Assembly: GCA_019313025.1 (NCBI GenBank) | Contig: JAFDCA010000611.1 | Span: forward strand, 1-14,435 | Length of the DNA: 14,435 nt | Source: Deltaproteobacteria bacterium | GTDB lineage: Bacteria; Desulfobacterota; Desulfobacteria; Desulfobacterales; UBA11574 | Direction: 5' to 3' | Shown: piece by piece, positions 7,002 through 13,830 of the stretch | How the letters are laid out: each line of letters begins with the position of its first letter | How positions within the stretch are numbered: position 1 is the stretch's first letter | Program-made: the position numbers and the translations under genes | Notes under the pieces: model-generated | Told to the model about the DNA's origin: nothing | Seen by the model: only the letters and a program-made list of their open reading frames with translations | The model's database searches: none

Positions 7002-8333
7002 GATCAATTTTTTTATCTTTTTGATCATTTTTCTGGCGTCGTATCCCAGATCGTGTGCTTTTTGGAACTGTATCAAGGCGTCTTCAAGTTGGTTTCTTTT
7101 AAGGTAAAGGCTCCCAAGACGGTATCGATAAAGGCCGTTTTCGGGTGCAATATCGATGCTCTGCTGGCAAAAGATCGTCGTAATCTCGGGATTTTCACCC
7201 AAAAGATCAAACAGGCAACCCAGGGCTGATAATGACTCGGCATCATTCGGGTTTAATCGAATGGCCTTTTTATAGGCCGAAATGGCTTCATCCGTCATAT
7301 TCAAGGCCGTGCAACATTCACCCAAAGAATGCAGTGCAGACCATGACCCGGGATTCAATTCTACTGCTTTTTCGAGAAATTCTTTCGCCATCTCAGGCTT
7401 TTCCATTTCCAGATAAACTCTTCCGATTTGAAAAGCAACTTCGAAAATATCTTCTTCTTTTTTCCTGTCGGCATCCAGAAAGTATTTTAACGCTTGAGAC
7501 TTTTTATGGGTCAACATGTTTACCAAACCGATGTTGTACAGGGCCATAACCTCATCAGGATTGAGCTTAAGGACCGCTTTAAATTCTTTAAGTGCCTTCC
7601 CATAATCACCCAAAATACCATAACATACACCCAGACTGTTACGAATGTTGACATCCGAAGGGTCAAGCAAGAGTGCGGTTTTAAATTCCGAAATAGCACC
7701 ATCGATGTCTCCGTTCTGGTACAGGTTGTCTCCGCTGATGTTTAAGCTTACGGCATCAAAGGGAACAATACTATCTGGGCCAAAAAATGCAGCATGATCC
7801 AGCGCTTTTCCGGCGTTATCAATGATCTGGCCTTTAGTGAAGCTGAGGGTCGGATATGAGGCAATTCCGATGGAAATAGTTTCATCTGTAGATTCTGCAA
7901 GGGTTTTTTTTATTTTTTGGGCAAATTCCAAGCAAGACGTTTGATTGGTTAGGGAGAAAAAACATCCGATCATTCCCTGATCAAGGCGTCCCCATATTCC
8001 GTTTTCATGCCGGCATATGGTATCAATAACACCGGCCACATCAAGCCAAATATCCACAGGGTCATTACCGGCTGTTTCAGAACCTTCATGATTCAGACGA
8101 TCTATTTTGATGACCATGGATTCAAATTTTTCTACAGTTTCCAATCGGGCCAAGGCATTTTCAATAAAGGTTTTTCCCACCAGAATATCCGGGAATGCTT
8201 TTAAAATTTTGTTCGTTTCTACCGAAGAGAGAATTTCAGCCGAATCTTTTTTGGGCTTTGCATCTGTTTTGTAAAATAGAAACTCTTTTTTAGATGAGCG
8301 GTTTTGAAATAATTTTATCTTTTGGTGTGTCAT
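6990..8333 (-). CDS. TPR protein with a degenerate GGDEF-like N-terminal domain
   Basis: A 447-residue protein without signal peptide or membrane helix. Residues about 60-195 follow the layout of a GGDEF diguanylate-cyclase domain: a MVIKIDRLN strand, a long helix, the hairpin position GIWGRLDQGMIGCF (about 112-125), SIGIASYP (about 154-161), and NAGKALDHAAFFGPDSIVPFD. The GGDEF signature itself is replaced by GRLDQG, so cyclase activity is unlikely; a nucleotide-sensing or structural role is inference. Residues about 196-440 form seven tetratricopeptide repeats (e.g. ALKEFKAVLKLNPDE, AISAYKKAIRLNPND), a protein-interaction scaffold. The start codon overlaps the selA stop as ATGA, with AAAGG eight bases upstream inside selA, so it is translationally coupled to selA. 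The extreme C-terminus is written by the heptamer array. Partner and function are unknown. Confidence 0.8.
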   Translation of the reverse strand: MTHQKIKLFQNRSSKKEFLFYKTDAKPKKDSAEILSSVETNKILKAFPDILVGKTFIENALARLETVEKFESMVIKIDRLNHEGSETAGNDPVDIWLDVAGVIDTICRHENGIWGRLDQGMIGCFFSLTNQTSCLEFAQKIKKTLAESTDETISIGIASYPTLSFTKGQIIDNAGKALDHAAFFGPDSIVPFDAVSLNISGDNLYQNGDIDGAISEFKTALLLDPSDVNIRNSLGVCYGILGDYGKALKEFKAVLKLNPDEVMALYNIGLVNMLTHKKSQALKYFLDADRKKEEDIFEVAFQIGRVYLEMEKPEMAKEFLEKAVELNPGSWSALHSLGECCTALNMTDEAISAYKKAIRLNPNDAESLSALGCLFDLLGENPEITTIFCQQSIDIAPENGLYRYRLGSLYLKRNQLEDALIQFQKAHDLGYDARKMIKKIKKLIKDA

Positions 8334-9757
8334 GATCCGGCCTTTTTCAACATATGTTTAAAAGCATTTTCAATAAGTTGCAGTTCATCATCCAATATGG
8401 TTCTAAGATCCATAATAAAAAGATCTTCTTCGATTCGTCCGATAATGGGGCATTCATTATCCCGCATCAGCTTTTCAACGGCATTGGCTGAAAGTCCCTG
8501 TACCTTAACCCCCACGCCTTTGCTGGGGAGTTTTAAAAGGGGAAGCGAGCCACCGCCGGGTCGCGAGAAGATATCCATGAGACTGACTGATAATCTGGGA
8601 TCACCGATGTTTTCAAGTATTTCGAAAAGTGTTTGAGCGTTTGAATGAATGTGGTCAAAAGGAAGTGTCATTAGGCGCAAGGTCGGAATGGCGTCCATTT
8701 CTTTTTCGATGTTTCTATAATGTCGTAATGTACTTTCAAGGGCGGCAAGGGTGAGTTTGTCGATACGAAGTGCTCTGTTGATGGGATTGTTTTTGATTTT
8801 TTCAATGATATTATTTTTTCCGACAATGATGCCTGCCTGGGGACCGCCAAGGAGCTTATCTCCGCTGAAAGTAACGATGTCGGCGCCCGCTTTTACCGAT
8901 TCCTGAACCATGGGTTCCTTTAAGAGGCCGTATTTTGAGAAATCGACAAAAGTGCCACTGCCAAGATCTTCCATCACCGGAATTTTGTACTTTGCGCCCA
9001 GATCAACCAACGATTCCAGAGAGACACTGGCGGTAAATCCGACCACACTGTAATTGCTCGCATGAACCTTTAAAAGGAGGGCCGTATCGTGCTCAATGGC
9101 CTGTTCATAGTCCTTGAGATGGGTACGATTTGTGGTACCGACCTCTTTTAAGATTCCCCCGCTTTTAGCCATTACGTCAGGGATTCTGAAGGATCCGCCA
9201 ATTTCCACAAGTTCTCCCCTCGAAACAATCACTTTTTTACCTTTAGCGATGGTTTCCAGAGAAAGAAAGACGGCGCCGGCATTATTGTTGACCACCATGG
9301 CGGACTCAGCGCCGCTGAGTTCACATAGGATGTTTTCAACAATGCTGTATCTGGATCCCCGGGTGCCTTTTGATAGATCAAACTCCAAATTGGAATATCT
9401 TCCTGCGACGGTTAATAGATTTTTAATGGCATCATCGGCAAGCAATGAGCGGCCAAGATTGGTATGGACAACGATGCCGGTGGCATTGATAATGCGGATG
9501 AGGTTCGGCGTCATCATTTTATGGACGATTTTTTTTATTTTATTGATCACTGAGGAATTGGAGAGTTCTGCTTCCTTGATATCCTGTTGATCATCCAAAA
9601 TTGCCGTTCGGAGTTGTTCAACCACAGAACGGATCGAACGGACCAGTACAGGTTTGGGTACATTGTCAAAGAAAGTATCTGTTTTTGCAGCCTCAAGAAT
9701 AGAATCCACTCCTGGAATCATTCGCAAAAGTGACTGTTGGGTTTCGGTGATGTTCAT
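8330..9757 (-). CDS. selA: L-seryl-tRNA(Sec) selenium transferase
   Basis: SelA is a PLP enzyme that converts Ser-tRNA(Sec) to Sec-tRNA(Sec) with selenophosphate. Seen are the N-terminal SelA domain with RMIPGVDSILE (about 12-22), the INATGIVVHTNLGRSLL segment (about 90-106), GTRGSRYS (about 131-138) and VNNNAGAVFLSL. The PLP lysine lies in TFSGDKLLGGPQAG (Lys301, against Lys295 in E. coli). The frame is open upstream to 9826, but the ATG at 9757 is chosen because TTTTGGGGAAAAA precedes it and the homologous sequence begins there; this gives 475 residues, normal for the family. The gene implies that this organism makes selenoproteins. selB, selC and selD are not in the window, and no selenoprotein gene with an in-frame TGA is evident here. 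Confidence 0.96.
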   Translation of the reverse strand: MNITETQQSLLRMIPGVDSILEAAKTDTFFDNVPKPVLVRSIRSVVEQLRTAILDDQQDIKEAELSNSSVINKIKKIVHKMMTPNLIRIINATGIVVHTNLGRSLLADDAIKNLLTVAGRYSNLEFDLSKGTRGSRYSIVENILCELSGAESAMVVNNNAGAVFLSLETIAKGKKVIVSRGELVEIGGSFRIPDVMAKSGGILKEVGTTNRTHLKDYEQAIEHDTALLLKVHASNYSVVGFTASVSLESLVDLGAKYKIPVMEDLGSGTFVDFSKYGLLKEPMVQESVKAGADIVTFSGDKLLGGPQAGIIVGKNNIIEKIKNNPINRALRIDKLTLAALESTLRHYRNIEKEMDAIPTLRLMTLPFDHIHSNAQTLFEILENIGDPRLSVSLMDIFSRPGGGSLPLLKLPSKGVGVKVQGLSANAVEKLMRDNECPIIGRIEEDLFIMDLRTILDDELQLIENAFKHMLKKAGS

Positions 9758-9808
9758 TTTTTCCCCAAAAGTTGTATCAAATTTTAAGAACGTTCTTTCA
9801 GATCTGAC

Positions 9809-9838
9809 TTCATAGCATTTTAACATCTGTTATTTCAA
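9809..9838 (-). promoter_or_regulatory. Possible selA promoter
   Basis: On the minus strand TTGAAA (9838-9833) is followed after 18 bases by TATGAA (9814-9809), with TGC just before the -10 as in extended -10 sites. It lies about 50 bases upstream of the selA start. Match to consensus is moderate. Confidence 0.35.
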
Positions 9839-9843
9839 CAGAT
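9825..9843. promoter_or_regulatory. Perfect 7-bp dyad in the divergent selA / lipid-kinase spacer
   Basis: ATCTGTT (9825-9831) and AACAGAT (9837-9843) are exact inverted copies around a 5-base loop. The dyad overlaps the proposed -35 box of selA, so it could be an operator. It could also be a small RNA hairpin. It is not followed by a T-run in either direction, which argues against a terminator. Confidence 0.35.
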
Positions 9844-9957
9844 TTATTACGAATGTGAAATACGAGATGTAAAATTCTCTTTATAGATATCAAATTATAA
9901 GTTATGTAAAATTTGAAAACGGGGTATCCCCTAAACACCATGGAGGCTGGGATCGCT

Positions 9958-10881
9958 TTGTCAAAAATTGTTTTTATCGTCAACCCTTATGCCGGAAACG
10001 GCGCAACAGGATCCATCTGGCCGATCATAGAAGCCCTTGCCAAAGACCGACTGGGTCCTTTTGAATCTTATATGACAAAAGGACCTGGAGATGCCGCAAT
10101 ATTCGCCCAAAATGCCGCTGCTGAAAAGGCAGAACTTCTCGTCTGTGTGGGGGGAGACGGAACATTGAACGAGGTTGTAAACGGTATCATGATGCATGAA
10201 AAATCGATTCGGTCGAATGTGACACTCGGTTTTATTCCAAATGGCACCGGATGCGATTTTGTCAGAACCGTCCCAATACCACAAGATATTGAACAGGCTG
10301 TTGATCTCATTGTTTCCGGTTCGGTTCGTAACATTGATTTGGGGGTACTTGTTTTTCAAGACCATCAAGGCCTTGATCGTTGTCGATTTTTTCATAATAT
10401 CGCCAGTTTTGGACTGGGAGGTGACGTTGCCCAACGGGTCAATCGAACGACCAAGGCGCTGGGACCGTTTGTTTCATTTATGTGGGCAACACTCATCTCG
10501 GTTTGCTTATACGGTACCAGAAGCATTCGGATTCTTATTGACGGCAATTTTGAAAAAGAAGTTTCTGTCTGGAACGTGGTTGTCGCCAATGGTCGGTATC
10601 ATGGCGGCGGTATGTGCGTCGCTCCGGACGCATCGGTTTGTGACGGTCTGTTACATGTTACAATCATTGGAGATTTGACAATTCCCGAAGTGTTGATAAA
10701 CTTGCCGAAGCTTTATAACGGCCGGATTTACGATATTGACAACGTCATTGCCAAGACGTGCAAAAAGGTGGCGGCGATTTCGGACGACCGGGTGCTTCTT
10801 GAGGTGGATGGAGAGCAACCAGGCATGCTACCGGTGGGGGTCAAAATTGTGCCGGATGCTCTGAATATTATTTCTAAATGA
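9958..10881 (+). CDS. Diacylglycerol-kinase-family lipid kinase (YegS/BmrU type)
   Basis: A roughly 307-residue protein with the catalytic domain shared by bacterial diacylglycerol, sphingosine and YegS-like lipid kinases. Visible are the N-terminal IVFIVNPYAGNG (about 4-15), the nucleotide-binding GGDGTLNEVVNGI (about 65-77), and LGFIPNGTGCDFVRT, the 'GTGNDFAR'-like motif. Further on are the NIASFGLGGDV segment, VVVANGRYHGGGMCVAPDAS and the C-terminal LLEVDGEQPG. It probably phosphorylates a membrane lipid at the inner face; which lipid cannot be told. The start is uncertain. TTG at 9958 has GGAGG 11 bases upstream and begins just before the conserved strand. ATG at 9940 and TTG at 9913 are in frame but lack good ribosome sites. 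It is divergent from selA and is followed by pyrF on the same strand 152 bases later. Confidence 0.85.
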   Translation: MSKIVFIVNPYAGNGATGSIWPIIEALAKDRLGPFESYMTKGPGDAAIFAQNAAAEKAELLVCVGGDGTLNEVVNGIMMHEKSIRSNVTLGFIPNGTGCDFVRTVPIPQDIEQAVDLIVSGSVRNIDLGVLVFQDHQGLDRCRFFHNIASFGLGGDVAQRVNRTTKALGPFVSFMWATLISVCLYGTRSIRILIDGNFEKEVSVWNVVVANGRYHGGGMCVAPDASVCDGLLHVTIIGDLTIPEVLINLPKLYNGRIYDIDNVIAKTCKKVAAISDDRVLLEVDGEQPGMLPVGVKIVPDALNIISK

Positions 10882-10934
10882 CTCATATTTAAGATGAACG
10901 GTTAACCCATTAAAGCGAGTAAAAGAACATGAAT

Positions 10935-11006
10935 ATGGGTCAAATCGTCGAATGGTTGATGGGTCAAATCGTCAAAACCAATTAACGATTTAACTATTTA
11001 ACCAAA
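10935..11006. repeat. Degenerate octamer-like repeat between the lipid kinase and pyrF
   Basis: The firm part is a 15-base direct repeat, ATGGGTCAAATCGTC, at 10935-10949 and again at 10959-10973, offset by 24 bases. Read in steps of eight from 10935, the stretch continues with similar units such as TAACGATT, TAACTATT and TAACC toward 11006. Related AACGGTTA / ACCCATTA units occur at 10897-10912. GAATGGTT recurs at 10950-10957 and at 11021-11028, just before pyrF. There are no spacers or dyads to suggest CRISPR or a terminator. Confidence 0.5.
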
Positions 11007-11033
11007 TCCAACTTAAAGGCGAATGGTTAAAAA

Positions 11034-11753
11034 ATGAAGCAAGCCAAAGATTATATTATTTTTCCGCTGGATGTTCCCACAGAAAAAGCGGCTAAAGCGT
11101 ATGTCGAACGCCTTTCAGGATCCGTGGGCATGTTCAAGGTGGGACTGGAATTGTTTATCCAATCCGGTCCTAAAATGATCGATTTCATTAAAGCATCGGG
11201 AAGTGCGGATGTGTTTTTGGATCTAAAGCTTCATGATATTCCCGCGACTGTTTTAAGTGCCATGGAACGTATCGCAGATTTGGGCGTTAAATTTGCGACG
11301 GTTCATTGTGGAGAGACACCCAGGATGCTTGAAGCGGCGGTTAGCGGTGCTAAGGGGCGGGTGGGTGTTCTCGGTGTTACGGTTTTAACCAGCATATCCG
11401 CCAAAGACATAAAAGCCGCCGGTTTTAGAAAACCTTTTTATGAGGATCTGACACGGCTTGTCATCGAGAGAGCGGATATGGCCAAATCTGCAGGTTGTGT
11501 CGGTATCGTCTGCTCCGGAAGCGAAGTAAAGATGATTAAAAAGATGATGGGGCAAGATTTTATAGCGGTGACACCGGGGATACGTCCCATGTGGGATAAA
11601 ATGGCAAAACATGACCAAAAGCGCGTTGTTACACCGGCTGATGCGGTTAAAAACGGATCGGATTACCTTGTGATCGGTCGTCCCATCAGAGATGCAAAAA
11701 ATCCCAAAGAGGCCGCCCGTAGAATCGCCGAAGAGATTGGGGCGGTTTTATGA
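11034..11753 (+). CDS. pyrF: Orotidine 5'-phosphate decarboxylase
   Basis: A 239-residue TIM-barrel enzyme that decarboxylates OMP to UMP, the last step of pyrimidine synthesis. The catalytic Asp-Lys-Asp array is intact in FLDLKLHDIPATV (Asp63, Lys65, Asp68). Other family marks are FPLDVP (about 10-15), MFKVGLELF (about 33-41), the VTVLTS strand and TPGIRP (phosphate-binding region), followed by YLVIGRPI near the end. Length is normal for the group I enzyme. The ribosome site is unusual: the nearest purine motif, AAAGG at 11015-11019, is 14 bases from the ATG, and the spacer contains a GAATGGTT unit related to the upstream repeat. No other pyrimidine gene is adjacent. Confidence 0.96.
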   Translation: MKQAKDYIIFPLDVPTEKAAKAYVERLSGSVGMFKVGLELFIQSGPKMIDFIKASGSADVFLDLKLHDIPATVLSAMERIADLGVKFATVHCGETPRMLEAAVSGAKGRVGVLGVTVLTSISAKDIKAAGFRKPFYEDLTRLVIERADMAKSAGCVGIVCSGSEVKMIKKMMGQDFIAVTPGIRPMWDKMAKHDQKRVVTPADAVKNGSDYLVIGRPIRDAKNPKEAARRIAEEIGAVL

Positions 11754-11871
11754 TATGGCCCATTTAAACATGACGCCCGTCTGACCACCTCAAGAGTCCT
11801 TTAACCCGTTAACATGTTATGTGCACCTGCTCAAAACCTGGACATTATTTTAAAAAATCCATATTTATCAT

Positions 11872-11900
11872 TTGACAAAATTTCTGGTACTTTATATTAG
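11872..11900 (+). promoter_or_regulatory. Sigma-70-like promoter for the HdrC/HdrB-type operon
   Basis: A perfect TTGACA at 11872-11877 is followed after 17 bases by TATTAG (11895-11900); the overlapping TATATT at 11893-11898 gives a 15-base spacer. This would start transcription near 11907, leaving a leader of about 65 bases that ends with TGGAGG eight bases before the ATG at 11973. The site lies in the 219-bp gap after pyrF, in which I see no clear terminator hairpin. Confidence 0.6.
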
Positions 11901-11972
11901 AAAATCTTCTGGAATCCATAATTCAATCATCAAGGGTCTCATTCTTTAAGCTAAATTTTGGAGGTCTGTTAA

Positions 11973-13814
11973 ATGGTTTTTAATGTGCTTCTTTATATTT
12001 CTCTCGGTATTTTTATCCTGGGGCTGATCTATAAGGTTTATGCCTGGTTTTCACTAAAAATAGGCATTTCAGCCCAAGATTACACCCCCTCTCAGAGATT
12101 CTCGGCAGCCGTCAAAGGAACGGTCGGTGTTATCTTCAGTTCAAAAATTTTGCGTCTTATCAAAGCCTTTATTCTCGATGTTGTACTGCAAAAAAAGATT
12201 TTGAAAGAAGATTTTCTGCGCTGGATGATGCACATGCTCCTGTACGGCGGATTTATGCTCCTTCTTTTGATGCATGCCTTGGAAAACTTTATCTCTGCCA
12301 AGCTTTTTTCCGATTACTATTCAACCGTCAATCCATTTATGTTTTTAAGAGATCTCTTCGGGTTCATGGTGGTGATCGGTATCGGTATCGCCATATTTAG
12401 ACGATTTGTTATGAAAGTACCGCGGCTAAAAACTAGCGGTATGGATGTCTATGCGATCTTCATTGTGGTGGTGATTATCTTTTCGGGTATTCTTTTGGAA
12501 GGCGTTAAGATTACGTCTCATTCCGAATTTCAGGCCATGGTGGAGGATTACGCCGGCCTTGATGAAGAGGATGATGCAGAAGAAATCGAAGCCCTTGAAA
12601 GCTATTGGGTCGAGAAATTTGACGTTGTTTCTCCCAATGTGCAAGCTCCCTTTGACGAGGATATCCTGGAGGCGGGATTGGAAAGCCACGAAGCCAATTG
12701 TGCCGAATGTCATTCTCGTCCGGGATGGGCGTTTACGGGCTATGCGGTTGCCAAAACAATAAAGCCGTTTGCTTTGACACTGGATAATGTGGATACGGCG
12801 AACATCCTGTGGTATATTCATTTTTTGGCATGTTTTATCGGTTTGGCCTATCTTCCCTTTTCCAAAATGTTTCACATCATCTCCACACCGGTTAGCCTGC
12901 TTGCCAATGCGGTTATGGAAAAAGAAACAGCGGACCCTGCGAATATCGTCACCCGACAAGCCATGGAACTCGATGCCTGCACCCACTGCGGCACCTGCAG
13001 CTTGAGGTGCTCTGCGTCCACATCCTTTGATGTGCTCGGCAATGAATATATTCTACCTGCCGAAAAAATGACGTTTCTAAAGACCCTGGCCAAAGGAAAA
13101 GATCTCTCCGATGATCAACTGGATGCCATTCAGGAAGGTGTATATCTCTGCACGAACTGTGATCGGTGCACGGTGGTCTGTCCCTCCGGCATCAACCTTA
13201 AGGAACTCTGGTTCAACGTCAGAGAGGATTTATTGCAAAGAGGACGGCCGGAAATGTTAACACTGTCTCCGTTTTCATTTTATCGCGGATTGAATCGAAA
13301 CAACATTGCGGTTGATGATTATTACCAGCCCATTGAAGCAGCGAGTCGATCGGTTGCCTGCAATTTTGAACAGCTGATGGATAAAACCACGCCGATTTCG
13401 CTGTCGGATACAGAAAGAGATGTTTCGAGTCAATTGCCGGGTGCCGATACATTTACCCATTGTTTTGGATGCCAGACTTGTACCACCGTGTGCCCGGTGG
13501 TGATGAACTATGAAAATCCACAGGAGGTTGTGGGATTGCTGCCCCATCAAATCATGAACTGTCTCGGATTGGGTCTGACGGAAATGGCGACGGGTCCGCA
13601 AATGCTCTGGGATTGTTTGACCTGTTATCAATGCCAGGAGCACTGCCCGCAGAATGTGAAGGTGACGGATGTCCTCTATGACTTAAAAAATCTTTCCATT
13701 AAAAATGCATGCATGCCGTCGAAAGAAGCGTCTGAAGTATCAGAATCAGCATCCATCTCTTTAGAAGAAGATGTGGCAGCTTCAGAAGAATTTGAAGAAT
13801 CCAAGATGACATAA
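11973..13814 (+). CDS. Membrane NarI-like / c-heme / double HdrC-type iron-sulfur protein
   Basis: A 613-residue membrane electron-transfer protein. Hydrophobic helices lie at about residues 3-23, 84-103, 126-144, 160-178 and 278-297, the five-helix plan of NarI-like cytochrome b subunits. Candidate heme b ligands are His87, His101, His283 and His301. Between helices 4 and 5, about 100 residues hold an acidic stretch and one CAECH c-heme motif (243-247). After helix 5 come four [4Fe-4S] motifs in two HdrC-like pairs: Cys336/339/342/346 with Cys393/396/399/403, and Cys497/500/503/507 with Cys548/551/554/558. A Ser/Glu-rich tail ends the chain. With the clusters in the cytoplasm, helix 5 places the c-heme loop in the periplasm, as heme attachment needs. 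It likely passes electrons between menaquinone or a periplasmic cytochrome and the HdrB-like protein encoded 16 bases downstream. Relatives include QmoC, DsrM/DsrK-type and HdrE/HdrC subunits. The exact complex is unknown. Confidence 0.8.
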   Translation: MVFNVLLYISLGIFILGLIYKVYAWFSLKIGISAQDYTPSQRFSAAVKGTVGVIFSSKILRLIKAFILDVVLQKKILKEDFLRWMMHMLLYGGFMLLLLMHALENFISAKLFSDYYSTVNPFMFLRDLFGFMVVIGIGIAIFRRFVMKVPRLKTSGMDVYAIFIVVVIIFSGILLEGVKITSHSEFQAMVEDYAGLDEEDDAEEIEALESYWVEKFDVVSPNVQAPFDEDILEAGLESHEANCAECHSRPGWAFTGYAVAKTIKPFALTLDNVDTANILWYIHFLACFIGLAYLPFSKMFHIISTPVSLLANAVMEKETADPANIVTRQAMELDACTHCGTCSLRCSASTSFDVLGNEYILPAEKMTFLKTLAKGKDLSDDQLDAIQEGVYLCTNCDRCTVVCPSGINLKELWFNVREDLLQRGRPEMLTLSPFSFYRGLNRNNIAVDDYYQPIEAASRSVACNFEQLMDKTTPISLSDTERDVSSQLPGADTFTHCFGCQTCTTVCPVVMNYENPQEVVGLLPHQIMNCLGLGLTEMATGPQMLWDCLTCYQCQEHCPQNVKVTDVLYDLKNLSIKNACMPSKEASEVSESASISLEEDVAASEEFEESKMT

Positions 13815-13830
13815 TGAAAAGGATATCATT

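Noticed and set aside
9114..9590. A 158-codon open frame on the plus strand
   Set aside because: It is antisense to the middle of selA and shows no family pattern.
9758..9826. N-terminal extension of SelA by 23 residues
   Set aside because: No ribosome site at the upstream ATG, while the ATG at 9757 has a good one and matches the family start.
9961..10678. Open frames of 157 (minus strand) and 145 codons (plus strand) over the lipid kinase
   Set aside because: Both are shadows of the well-supported kinase frame.
12426..12986. A 186-codon open frame on the minus strand
   Set aside because: It lies antisense inside the membrane iron-sulfur protein, has no recognisable motif and no credible ribosome site; the plus-strand protein has clear helices and cysteine motifs.
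13806..13830. Selenocysteine (TGA) readthrough linking the membrane protein to the HdrB-like frame
   Set aside because: The membrane protein ends in TAA and the HdrB-like gene has its own ribosome site and ATG; its catalytic positions are Cys, not TGA.
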